A DNA stretch of 14,919 bases from Actinomycetota bacterium (GTDB lineage: Bacteria > Actinomycetota > Actinomycetes > Nanopelagicales > Nanopelagicaceae). The notes below the pieces were generated by a model. That model worked only from the letters and a program-made list of their open reading frames with translations, had not been told where the DNA came from and ran no database searches. Each line of letters opens with the position of its first letter. Position 1 is the stretch's first letter. Location: the NCBI GenBank assembly GCA_947496345.1, contig CANMCL010000012.1:1-14919 (forward strand), written 5' to 3'. The position numbers and the translations under genes are program-made. Below are positions 7,294 through 14,746 of this stretch, in pieces.

Positions 7294-9008
7294 AACGCGT
7301 TTTAATTGCTAATCGAGGTGAGATCGCGGTGCGAGTTATCCGCGCCTGTAGCGATCACGGAATTGAAAGCGTTGCTGTTTACTCTGAAGAAGATCGCGAT
7401 GCGATTCACACCAAGAGTGCAGACTTTGCATTTTCATTAAATGGAACAACGGCCACGCAAACATATTTAGATATTTCAAAAATTATTGCGGCAGCAAAAG
7501 CTTCTGGTGCAGATGCGATTCATCCAGGTTATGGATTCCTCTCTGAGCGCGCAGATTTTGCGCAGGCGGTGATCGATGCTGGATTAATCTGGATCGGACC
7601 GCCTCCCGCTGCGATTAGCGCACTCGGCGATAAAGTCTCTGCACGCAGAATTGCTGCCAAAGCCGGCGCACCGCTCGTTGCGGGTACTAAGGATCCGGTT
7701 GCCGGACATGAAGAAGTCACTGCTTTTGCAAAAGAACATGGATTACCAGTTGCCATCAAGGCAGCATTCGGTGGCGGTGGGCGCGGCTTAAAAGTTGCCC
7801 ACACGATGGAGGAGATCCCAGAACTTTTCGCATCAGCAGTTCGTGAAGCGATCGCTGGATTTGGTCGCGGAGAATGTTTTGTTGAACGCTATCTTGATAA
7901 ACCGCGTCACGTAGAAACTCAAGTTCTGGTTGATAAGCACGGTCATGCTGTAGTCGTTAGTACTCGCGACTGTTCACTTCAGCGTCGCCATCAGAAGTTG
8001 GTGGAAGAGGCACCGGCACCGTATTTAACTGATGCGCAAAATGAAGAGCTTTACCGCTCTAGTAAAGCAATTATGAAAGAGGCGGGTTATGTCGGCGCTG
8101 GTACCTGCGAATTTTTAGTTGGCAATGATGGAACAATTTCATTTCTCGAAGTAAATACCCGTTTACAAGTAGAGCATCCGGTTAGTGAAGAAGTTACAGG
8201 TATTGATTTGGTGCGCGAACAATTCCGAATTGCTATGGGGGAAAGTCTCGGTTTTGACGATCCGATAATTCGTGGCCATGCACTCGAGTTCCGAATTAAT
8301 GGAGAAGATCCCGGGCGCTCATTCCTGCCTGCCCCAGGACGGATTACAAAATGGAACTTACCAACTGGTCCTGGAGTGCGTGTAGATGCCGGATTTAAGA
8401 ACGGTGACACCATAGGCGGAAATTTTGACTCGCTGCTTGCTAAATTAATTGTCACTGGCGCAACTCGAAAAGAGGCGATTGAGCGCGCTAGACGTGCTTT
8501 AGCCGAATTTGAAGTTGATGGATTAGCAACAGCAATTCCTTTCCATCGTGCAATTTTGCAAGACCCGTATTTCACTGAAGAATTTAAGGTCTACACAAGT
8601 TACATTGAAAATGAGTTTAAGAATGAGATACCTGCTTTTGCGCTTACGCCTGCTCCAATAACTACTCGAGTCGCAGCAGAAAATCTTGTTGCCGAAGTAA
8701 ATGGCAAACGCTTTGAAGTTAAAATTCATACGCCAGAGCCTGTTGTTAAACGCCATCGTGCTAAAGAATCAAAAATTGGTGGTGCGGGTGGAACTGGTTT
8801 AACCAGCCCAATGCAAGGAACCGTTGTAAAGGTTGCGGTTGAAGCAGGGCAAGCCGTTGTCGCTGGTGATCTGATAATTGTTTTAGAAGCCATGAAAATG
8901 GAGCAACCTTTAATTGCTCATAGATCTGGGACGATTGCAAACCTCACAGCGGTGATTGGTGAAACGGTGGCGAGTGGCACCGTGCTCTGTGACATTATTG
9001 ATGCATGA
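7290..9008 (+). CDS. accA: Acyl-CoA carboxylase alpha subunit (biotin carboxylase + BCCP)
   Basis: Biotin carboxylase fused to the biotin carrier domain. It uses ATP and bicarbonate to carboxylate its own biotin, which AccD then uses. The 572 residues follow the actinobacterial AccA3/PccA layout. The BC N-domain is at about 1-113 ([20 protein letters not shown] at the start). The ATP-grasp domain is at about 115-320, with the glycine loop [12 protein letters not shown] at 159-170 and [15 protein letters not shown] at 287-301. The BC C-domain is at about 330-440, then a linker, and a biotinyl domain at about 500-572. Biotin is expected on Lys536 in LEAMKMEQP. Start and stop overlap neighbours by 4 nt each (ATGA on both sides), so it is translationally coupled to maf and punA. 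BirA encoded at 4152-4916 is the likely biotinylating enzyme. Confidence 0.96.
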   Translation: MKRVLIANRGEIAVRVIRACSDHGIESVAVYSEEDRDAIHTKSADFAFSLNGTTATQTYLDISKIIAAAKASGADAIHPGYGFLSERADFAQAVIDAGLIWIGPPPAAISALGDKVSARRIAAKAGAPLVAGTKDPVAGHEEVTAFAKEHGLPVAIKAAFGGGGRGLKVAHTMEEIPELFASAVREAIAGFGRGECFVERYLDKPRHVETQVLVDKHGHAVVVSTRDCSLQRRHQKLVEEAPAPYLTDAQNEELYRSSKAIMKEAGYVGAGTCEFLVGNDGTISFLEVNTRLQVEHPVSEEVTGIDLVREQFRIAMGESLGFDDPIIRGHALEFRINGEDPGRSFLPAPGRITKWNLPTGPGVRVDAGFKNGDTIGGNFDSLLAKLIVTGATRKEAIERARRALAEFEVDGLATAIPFHRAILQDPYFTEEFKVYTSYIENEFKNEIPAFALTPAPITTRVAAENLVAEVNGKRFEVKIHTPEPVVKRHRAKESKIGGAGGTGLTSPMQGTVVKVAVEAGQAVVAGDLIIVLEAMKMEQPLIAHRSGTIANLTAVIGETVASGTVLCDIIDA

Positions 9009-9835
9009 CATCAACTGACCTTCTCTACTCTGACCCACTTGCAGCTGCGACGCAAGCTGCTAAAGAAATTGCGCAGCGAACAGGAGTTGCTTCTCACGAT
9101 ATTGCCTTAGTTATGGGCTCTGGTTGGGTTACTGCAGTTGATGCCCTTGGTGATCCGGTCTATGAATGCAACGCCGAAGAGTTAACTGGATTCCTGCCCC
9201 CTGCCGTAGAAGGACATTCTGGAAAAGTTCGGAGTTACGAAATCAAAGATGGTGGCAAGACAGTACGCGCATTGGTCTTTTTAGGTCGCACACATTTATA
9301 TGAAGGCAAAGGAATGGAGCCGGTAGTACACGGCGTACGCACTGCCGTTAAAGCTGGTTGCAAAGTGATTCTCTTAACAAATGCGTGCGGTGGTATAAAT
9401 ACAAGTTATCGAGTTGGTCAGCCTGTTTTGATTCGTGACCACATTTCGCTAACTGCGGCCACACCACTAGTTGGCGCAACGTTCATTGATTTAACAGATC
9501 TATATAGCAAGCGTTTACGCGCTATTGTGAAAAGTGCAGACTCTTCTTTAGAAGAAGGCGTGTACGTACATTGGCGTGGACCGACATATGAAACCCCCGC
9601 TGAAATTTTGATGATGCGCGGGATGGGTGCAGATCTAGTTGGAATGTCGACGGTTCCTGAAGCGATAGCAGCGCACGCACTTGGCGCTGAAGTTCTAGCG
9701 ATTTCACTAGTAACTAACGCTGCCGCAGGCGTTACTGGCGAAAAACTAAATCATGAGGAAGTTATCGCTGCAGGCAAAGCGGCCGCTTCTCGTATGGGCG
9801 CTCTAATGAAATCTGTAATTCCCAATCTGATTTAA
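9005..9835 (+). CDS. punA: Purine-nucleoside phosphorylase, trimeric class
   Basis: Cleaves inosine, guanosine and their deoxy forms with phosphate to the free base and (deoxy)ribose-1-phosphate. The 276-residue length and motifs fit the trimeric 6-oxopurine-type enzymes. VMGSGW (36-41) and HSGKVR (71-76) form the phosphate site. GRTHLYEG contains His97 and Glu100. TNACGG at 125-130 contains Asn126. [10 protein letters not shown] carries the purine-binding Glu196, and TNAAAG carries Asn238. H250 in the NHEEV motif matches the ribose-contacting His of the family. The gene starts within the accA stop (ATGA) and may be read from the carboxylase transcript. No Shine-Dalgarno sequence is obvious, so coupling probably matters. 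Together with adenosine deaminase at the window's end it would handle adenosine as well. Confidence 0.95.
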   Translation: MTSTDLLYSDPLAAATQAAKEIAQRTGVASHDIALVMGSGWVTAVDALGDPVYECNAEELTGFLPPAVEGHSGKVRSYEIKDGGKTVRALVFLGRTHLYEGKGMEPVVHGVRTAVKAGCKVILLTNACGGINTSYRVGQPVLIRDHISLTAATPLVGATFIDLTDLYSKRLRAIVKSADSSLEEGVYVHWRGPTYETPAEILMMRGMGADLVGMSTVPEAIAAHALGAEVLAISLVTNAAAGVTGEKLNHEEVIAAGKAAASRMGALMKSVIPNLI

Positions 9836-9847
9836 TCTCATTAGGCT
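9819..9847 (+). promoter_or_regulatory. Candidate internal promoter for pmm-deoC (leaderless)
   Basis: TTCCCA at 9819-9824 (four of six bases of TTGACA) and TAGGCT at 9842-9847 (TAnnnT) are separated by 17 bp. The -10 ends 6 nt before the GTG start at 9854, with no Shine-Dalgarno sequence between. The 18-bp gap after punA is the first true gap in this run of genes, which fits a new transcription start. Assigned by eye only. Confidence 0.4.
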
Positions 9848-9853
9848 GTACTA

Positions 9854-11470
9854 GTGAACGCAGAATTAAAGGCTGAGGTTCAAGCCTGGATTGCAGATGA
9901 TCCAGACTCGAAAACCGCCGCAGAGTTATCTGCGCTGCTTGAATCGAATGACGAGCAAACTCTAAAAACTTATTTCTCTGGCTTTCTGCAATTTGGAACC
10001 GCTGGCTTGCGCGGACCTGTCGGACCGGGGCCTTCTTGCATGAACCGCGCCGTAGTCGGCCGGACTGCCGCAGGAATCGCTTCGTATATGAAAGAACGCG
10101 GAATGAATCGTGTTGTTATTGGACGCGATGCCCGTTATGGATCTGAAGATTTCACTAATGAGAGCGCGGAAATTTTCGCGGGTGCGGGCTTTGAGGTCTT
10201 TGTCTTACCTCGACCGCTTCCAACTCCAGTATTAGCCTTTGCCACCCAATACCTTAAGTGCGACGTTGGCGTTATGGTCACTGCTAGCCACAATCCCCCA
10301 CAAGATAATGGTTACAAGGTTTATATCGGTCCTAGTGCAGATGGCATTGGCTACGCAGCATCACAGATAATTACTCCGACCGATAGTTTAATTGCAAAAG
10401 AAATTGCCTCAATAATTTCTCTTTCTAGTACACCGCGCGGAAAGTCTTGGACCGTAATTGAAGAAGAGTTAATCTCAGAATATGTTCGCCGTACCGCGCT
10501 TATTGCCACAAAGCCCGGGGATCTAAAAATTGTTTACACCGCAATGCACGGGGTTGGCACAGAAATTGCCCAACGCGTTTTTAATCACGCCGGTTTTGCC
10601 ACGCTGATTCTGGTTGATGAACAGTGCACTCCGGATCCTGATTTCCCAACTGTGGCATTTCCGAACCCAGAAGAACCAGGTGCTATTGATTTAGCGCTGA
10701 AGAAAGCAAAGGATTTTGGTGCTGATCTAGTTATTGCAAATGATCCGGATGCAGATCGTTGCGCAGCAGCGGTTAACGATCCAAAATTTGGATGGAGAAT
10801 GCTGCGTGGTGATGAACTCGGGATAATTTTCGGCGAGTGGATAGCCCGAACGTATCGCCATGGCAGTTTTGCGAATTCAATCGTTTCATCATCTGCGCTA
10901 AGTAAAGTGGCCGCGCATTATTCAATTGATTTTAAAGAGGTTTTGACGGGGTTTAAGTGGATCGCAAAGGTTGAAGATTTGGCGTTTGGCTATGAAGAAG
11001 CGATCGGATATGCCGTGGATTCAGAAACAGTAAATGATAAAGATGGAATATCAGCAGCACTTCTTCTGGCGCACATCGCGAGTGAGTTAAAAGCACAAGG
11101 CTTAACTCTGTTAGATCTACTGGATCAAGTTTGGGCTCGCCACGGATTCCACGGCACCGAACAAATCTCAATTCGAGTGGCAGATACGTCGCGAATTACT
11201 CAGCTCCTTGCCGGGATCCGAAAAAACCCTCCAACGCATATTGCAGGTAGGGCGGTCTTATCAATTGATGACTTGGCAGAACCAAAAGATGGGTTACCGC
11301 CAACCGATGGGCTACGGCTATGGATTGATGGCGGAATCCGTATGATTGTGCGTCCGAGCGGAACGGAGGCGAAGATGAAGTGTTACCTCGAAGTAATTTC
11401 GAAAGATGCAGAGTCATCGCAAATGTTGCTTGATCAACTTCGTCAGCCGGTAAAGGAATTTCTCTCATGA
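9854..11470 (+). CDS. Phosphohexomutase family enzyme, likely phosphopentomutase
   Basis: Member of the alpha-D-phosphohexomutase superfamily, 538 residues, close in layout to the PGM2/phosphopentomutase branch. Domains in order: FGTAGLRG at 47-54; the phosphoserine loop TASHNPPQ with Ser145; the metal-binding NDPDADR with Asp297, Asp299 and Asp301; the sugar-binding GYEEAIGYAVD near 379-389; and the C-terminal phosphate-binding RPSGTEAK at 500-507. In Actinobacteria this gene regularly follows the purine nucleoside phosphorylase and is often labelled pmmB. The context here (PunA before, DeoC after) argues that it interconverts (deoxy)ribose-1-phosphate and -5-phosphate, but hexose phosphates cannot be excluded from sequence. 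GTG start; the stop overlaps deoC by 4 nt (ATGA), so the two are coupled. Confidence 0.9.
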   Translation: MNAELKAEVQAWIADDPDSKTAAELSALLESNDEQTLKTYFSGFLQFGTAGLRGPVGPGPSCMNRAVVGRTAAGIASYMKERGMNRVVIGRDARYGSEDFTNESAEIFAGAGFEVFVLPRPLPTPVLAFATQYLKCDVGVMVTASHNPPQDNGYKVYIGPSADGIGYAASQIITPTDSLIAKEIASIISLSSTPRGKSWTVIEEELISEYVRRTALIATKPGDLKIVYTAMHGVGTEIAQRVFNHAGFATLILVDEQCTPDPDFPTVAFPNPEEPGAIDLALKKAKDFGADLVIANDPDADRCAAAVNDPKFGWRMLRGDELGIIFGEWIARTYRHGSFANSIVSSSALSKVAAHYSIDFKEVLTGFKWIAKVEDLAFGYEEAIGYAVDSETVNDKDGISAALLLAHIASELKAQGLTLLDLLDQVWARHGFHGTEQISIRVADTSRITQLLAGIRKNPPTHIAGRAVLSIDDLAEPKDGLPPTDGLRLWIDGGIRMIVRPSGTEAKMKCYLEVISKDAESSQMLLDQLRQPVKEFLS

Positions 11471-12414
11471 GTTTTTATGGAATCGTCGACGGTTCAGAGA
11501 GTTCGCTAAAGCACTTTCTCGCACAACTTCCAGGGGTAGATCAAGTCGGTGCGGATGCCCGCGCAGCCATGTTGGCAACTAGAAGCATTAAGACATCGAG
11601 TAAGCGTTGGGCAATTGATACTGCAATTTCTATGGTTGATCTAACAACCTTGGAAGGTGCTGACACTGCAGGAAAAGTTCGCGCGCTTTGTTCTAAAGCG
11701 GTGCGCCCAGATCCAACTGATTCAACGGTACCAAGTGTCGGTGCAATCTGCGTTTACAACGATATGGTGGCAATTGCGCGCACGCACTTAGATGCAATTG
11801 GTGGAAAGCATGTTCCTGTTGCTGCAGTGTCCACTGCTTTTCCATCAGGTCGTGCATCTATGGAAGTAAAGATTCAAGATACCCAAGATGCGATAGATGC
11901 CGGAGCCGCTGAGATTGATATGGTTATTGACCGCGGTGCATTTCTATCCGGGCAATACGGTTTGGTCTTTGATGAAATCGTAAAAATTCGCGAAGTCTGT
12001 GGCGATCGCGCTCATTTAAAGGTTATCTTTGAAACAGGCGAGTTAGTTACTTATGACAATGTCCGCAAAGCTTCTTATCTGGCGATGCTTGCCGGGGCCG
12101 ACTTCATCAAGACATCTACCGGCAAGGTTGCTCCTGCTGCTACCCCGCCGGTCGTATTAGTGATGTTGGAAGCCGTTAGAGATTTCTATCAAATGACGCA
12201 GCGTCGCATCGGGGTAAAACCAGCCGGCGGAATTCGCAATACTAAGGATGCAATCAAGCAATTAGTTCTGGTTAATGAGACTGCCGGACCGGAATGGCTC
12301 ACACCTGAGTATTTCCGGATTGGGGCCAGCGCTCTGCTCAATGATTTACTTATGCAACGTATGAAAATGGACGATGGCTACTACGCTAGCCCTAACTACG
12401 TAACGATCGATTAA
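11467..12414 (+). CDS. deoC: Deoxyribose-phosphate aldolase
   Basis: Class I aldolase splitting 2-deoxyribose-5-phosphate into glyceraldehyde-3-phosphate and acetaldehyde. It is 315 residues, longer than the E. coli enzyme (about 259) because of an N-terminal extension of about 45 residues and a C-terminal tail ending YYASPNYVTID, both seen in actinobacterial DeoC. The TIM barrel begins around WAIDTAISMVDLTTLEG at 48-64. The Schiff-base lysine is Lys215 in ADFIKTSTGK. Lys251 in GVKPAGGIR and Asp151 in AAEIDMVIDRGAF correspond to the other catalytic residues. An AAAGGA-type ribosome site at 11452-11457 is 9 nt from the ATG, and the start overlaps the mutase stop. It provides the acetaldehyde that the downstream aldehyde dehydrogenases could remove. 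Confidence 0.95.
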   Translation: MSFYGIVDGSESSLKHFLAQLPGVDQVGADARAAMLATRSIKTSSKRWAIDTAISMVDLTTLEGADTAGKVRALCSKAVRPDPTDSTVPSVGAICVYNDMVAIARTHLDAIGGKHVPVAAVSTAFPSGRASMEVKIQDTQDAIDAGAAEIDMVIDRGAFLSGQYGLVFDEIVKIREVCGDRAHLKVIFETGELVTYDNVRKASYLAMLAGADFIKTSTGKVAPAATPPVVLVMLEAVRDFYQMTQRRIGVKPAGGIRNTKDAIKQLVLVNETAGPEWLTPEYFRIGASALLNDLLMQRMKMDDGYYASPNYVTID

Positions 12415-12437
12415 GAGAGAAGATAACGGTTAGCAAT

Positions 12438-13871
12438 ATGACTTTTGAATATGCACCAGCTCCTGAATCTCGTGCGATCGTAGATATCAAGGCGAAATAT
12501 GGCCACTTCATTGATGGCAAATTTGTTCCAGGCAAAAAACATTTTGCAACCATAAACCCAGCAACCGAAGAAGTTTTAAGTCAGATCTCACTCGGTGGTT
12601 TAAGCGATGTTGATAAGGCAGTTGCCGCCGCTCAGAAAGCATATACAAAGACTTGGTCGAAGTTATCTGGCAAAGAACGTGGAAAGTATCTGTATCGCAT
12701 TGCACGAATTCTGCAAGAGCGCGCCCGTGAATTTGCCGTTCTTGAAACTTTAGATAACGGAAAACCAATTCGCGAAACTCGAGATATTGATATTCCACTA
12801 GTTGCAGCACATTTCTTTTATCACGCAGGATGGGCAGATAAATTAGATTACGCCGGTCTCGGTAGATCTCCACAACCACATGGAGTTGCCGGTCAGATAA
12901 TCCCCTGGAATTTTCCTTTGCTTATGCTCGCTTGGAAAGTTGCACCCGCTTTAGCAACTGGTAATACCGTGGTATTGAAGCCTGCAGAAACTACTTCGCT
13001 GACTGCTCTTTTATTCGCAGAAGTGTGCCAGCAGGCCGAGCTTCCAGATGGCGTAGTTAATATCGTTACTGGAGATGGATCAACTGGTGCTGCAATCGTT
13101 AACCATCCAGGTATACACAAAATCGCATTTACTGGTTCTACCGAAGTTGGAAAGAAGATTGCCCGCGCAATTGCCGGAACAAATAAGAAAGCCACACTCG
13201 AATTAGGTGGCAAAGGGGCAAATATCGTCTTTGATGACGCTCCCCTGGATGAGACGGTAGAAGGCATTGTTAACGGCATATTTTTCAATCAGGGCCACGT
13301 CTGTTGCGCTGGCTCTCGATTAATCCTGCAAGAAGGTATTGCGGATGAGCTAATTGAAAAACTCAAAGTACGGATGGCAAAAATTCGTGTAGGTGATCCG
13401 CTAGATAAGAACACTGATCTTGGTGCGATTAATTCCCGCGAACAATTAAGCAAGATTCAGGAGTTAACATCGGCTGGAGATGCAGAGGGTGCAGAACGCT
13501 GGAGCCCAGCGTGTAATTTATCTGCCAAGGGCTTCTGGTTTGCACCCACAATCTTTACCGGCGTAACACAGGCCCATCGCATTGCCCGAGAAGAAATATT
13601 TGGTCCCGTACTTTCAATCCTTACCTTCCGCACTCCACAAGAAGCGATTGAGAAAGCAAATAACACACCGTTTGGACTATCAGCCGGCGTCTGGAGCGAG
13701 AAAGGTTCACGCATCTTGTGGGCAACGCAGCAACTTCGTGCCGGTGTTGTTTGGGCAAATACCTTTAATAAGTTTGATCCTGCTTCCCCATTTGGTGGGT
13801 ATAAAGAATCTGGCTGGGGTCGCGAAGGCGGCAAACATGGTTTAGCGGCATATTTGAAGGAGGGAAAGTAA
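12438..13871 (+). CDS. NAD(P)-dependent aldehyde dehydrogenase, catalytic
   Basis: Complete ALDH-superfamily protein of 477 residues. The NAD domain shows PWNFP with Asn158 (oxyanion), Lys181 in VVLKPAE and the FTGSTEVGK loop at 231-239. The catalytic domain has Glu255 in LELGGKG, the nucleophile Cys289 in NQGHVCCAGSR (His where most ALDHs have Gln or Glu), EEIFGPV near 390 and the late FGGYKESGWGREGG. The protein stops at AAYLKEGK, so the final strand usual in ALDHs (a YTEVKTV-like sequence) is missing; a similar strand ends the next gene's product. It lies 23 nt after deoC, whose product acetaldehyde is a plausible substrate, but sequence does not fix the substrate. It abuts the following gene with no gap. 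The closest architectural match I can suggest is the N-terminal domain of ALDH16. Confidence 0.9.
   Translation: MTFEYAPAPESRAIVDIKAKYGHFIDGKFVPGKKHFATINPATEEVLSQISLGGLSDVDKAVAAAQKAYTKTWSKLSGKERGKYLYRIARILQERAREFAVLETLDNGKPIRETRDIDIPLVAAHFFYHAGWADKLDYAGLGRSPQPHGVAGQIIPWNFPLLMLAWKVAPALATGNTVVLKPAETTSLTALLFAEVCQQAELPDGVVNIVTGDGSTGAAIVNHPGIHKIAFTGSTEVGKKIARAIAGTNKKATLELGGKGANIVFDDAPLDETVEGIVNGIFFNQGHVCCAGSRLILQEGIADELIEKLKVRMAKIRVGDPLDKNTDLGAINSREQLSKIQELTSAGDAEGAERWSPACNLSAKGFWFAPTIFTGVTQAHRIAREEIFGPVLSILTFRTPQEAIEKANNTPFGLSAGVWSEKGSRILWATQQLRAGVVWANTFNKFDPASPFGGYKESGWGREGGKHGLAAYLKEGK
13857..13864 (+). promoter_or_regulatory. Near-consensus Shine-Dalgarno sequence of the second ALDH gene
   Basis: AAGGAGGG sits 7 nt before the ATG at 13872 and lies inside the last codons of the first ALDH gene. 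It is the best ribosome-binding site seen in the window. Many other starts here have none, which suggests that strong, independent translation of the second gene matters. Confidence 0.7.
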
Positions 13872-14744
13872 ATGGCTACCTCAAAGAAGAGTTCAAGCAA
13901 CAAGGCAGCGCAGCGCTTAGAAGTTAAGAAGACCTATAAGTTATACATTAATGGCGCTTTCCCACGAAGTGAATCTGGACGCGTGTACGAAGTAACCAAT
14001 AGTAAAAATGGATTTGTTGCAAATCCATCACTTGCTTCTCGAAAAGATTTGCGTGAGGCAGTCGTTGCCGCCCGTGCCGCCCAGAGCGGATGGGCAAAGG
14101 CCACTGCATATAACCGTGGTCAAATTCTCTATCGCATCGCTGAAATGTTAGAAGGTCGAGCCGATCAATTCGCCAAAGAAATAGTTCTTGCTAGCGGAGT
14201 TACACCGAAAAAAGCGAACGATGAAGTACTTGCCGCGATTGATCGCTGGGTTTGGTATGCCGGTTGGAGCGATAAATTATCAGCGGCTTTTGGCGCTACA
14301 AACCCAGTTTCTGGGCCTTATTACAACTTCACAATCCCAGAACCACAAGGAGTTATCGCCGTTGCGCCCGCAGAAAATTTCCTAGCGCTAATTGATGCAA
14401 TCGCACCAGCTATCGTCTCTGGAAATACTGTGATCGCATTGGTTCCTGGATCGGCAGCGATTGCCGCGATGACCTTCGCCGAAGTATTGGCAACGAGTGA
14501 TCTACCTGCTGGCGTGCTAAATATTCTAACTGGATCTCACGATGAACTTGCTCCGTGGGCTGCTTCGCACATGGATATCGATGGTTTCGATATTTCTGGA
14601 ATTGATAAGAAGAAGCGCGCTGAACTCAAAGTTGCGGGAGCAGAGAACCTAAAACGGATTTATAGCTTCGATGGCGTGATTTCACCAACACGAATTTACT
14701 CCTTTATGGAAGCAAAGACTGTCTGGCACCCAATCGGAGTTTAA
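13872..14744 (+). CDS. ALDH-like protein lacking the catalytic domain (ALDH16 C-domain type)
   Basis: A 290-residue ALDH homologue without a catalytic domain. After a basic, Ser/Lys-rich start (MATSKKSSSNKAAQRLEVKK), YKLYINGAFPRSESG aligns with ALDH N-termini. The NAD-domain stretch GVIAVAPAENFLALIDAIAP aligns with the PWNFP region of the neighbour but has PAE in place of PWN. The cofactor lysine region reads VIALVPGS instead of VVLKPAE. Past LPAGVLNILTGS and ISGID (about 245), where ELGG and the Cys motif should follow, the sequence jumps to a C-terminal strand, RIYSFMEAKTVWHPIG. It is therefore unlikely to be a dehydrogenase alone. The clean reading frame, strong ribosome site and directly abutting upstream ALDH gene argue against a decayed pseudogene. 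It probably forms a complex with the catalytic ALDH; sizes sum to 767, close to two-domain ALDH16 proteins. Confidence 0.85.
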   Translation: MATSKKSSSNKAAQRLEVKKTYKLYINGAFPRSESGRVYEVTNSKNGFVANPSLASRKDLREAVVAARAAQSGWAKATAYNRGQILYRIAEMLEGRADQFAKEIVLASGVTPKKANDEVLAAIDRWVWYAGWSDKLSAAFGATNPVSGPYYNFTIPEPQGVIAVAPAENFLALIDAIAPAIVSGNTVIALVPGSAAIAAMTFAEVLATSDLPAGVLNILTGSHDELAPWAASHMDIDGFDISGIDKKKRAELKVAGAENLKRIYSFDGVISPTRIYSFMEAKTVWHPIGV

Positions 14745-14746
14745 AA

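Noticed and set aside
8087..8575. Minus-strand 162-codon open frame inside accA
   Set aside because: It is antisense to the ATP-grasp and BC C-domain of AccA, has a composition unlike a folded protein, and has no ribosome site; it is a shadow frame.
12415..12437. Promoter in the 23-bp gap between deoC and the first ALDH gene
   Set aside because: The closest -10-like sequence (around TAACGGT) does not fit TAnnnT with proper spacing and no -35 is visible; read-through from deoC is more likely.
12508..13903. Three minus-strand open frames of 123-148 codons across the first ALDH gene
   Set aside because: They mirror the codon structure of a strongly conserved ALDH and have no domain of their own.
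13872..14744. Second ALDH gene as a frameshifted or truncated pseudogene
   Set aside because: The frame is clean, codon use matches its neighbours, it has a strong ribosome-binding site, and its end is a proper ALDH C-terminal strand, so the loss is internal and domain-sized rather than decay.
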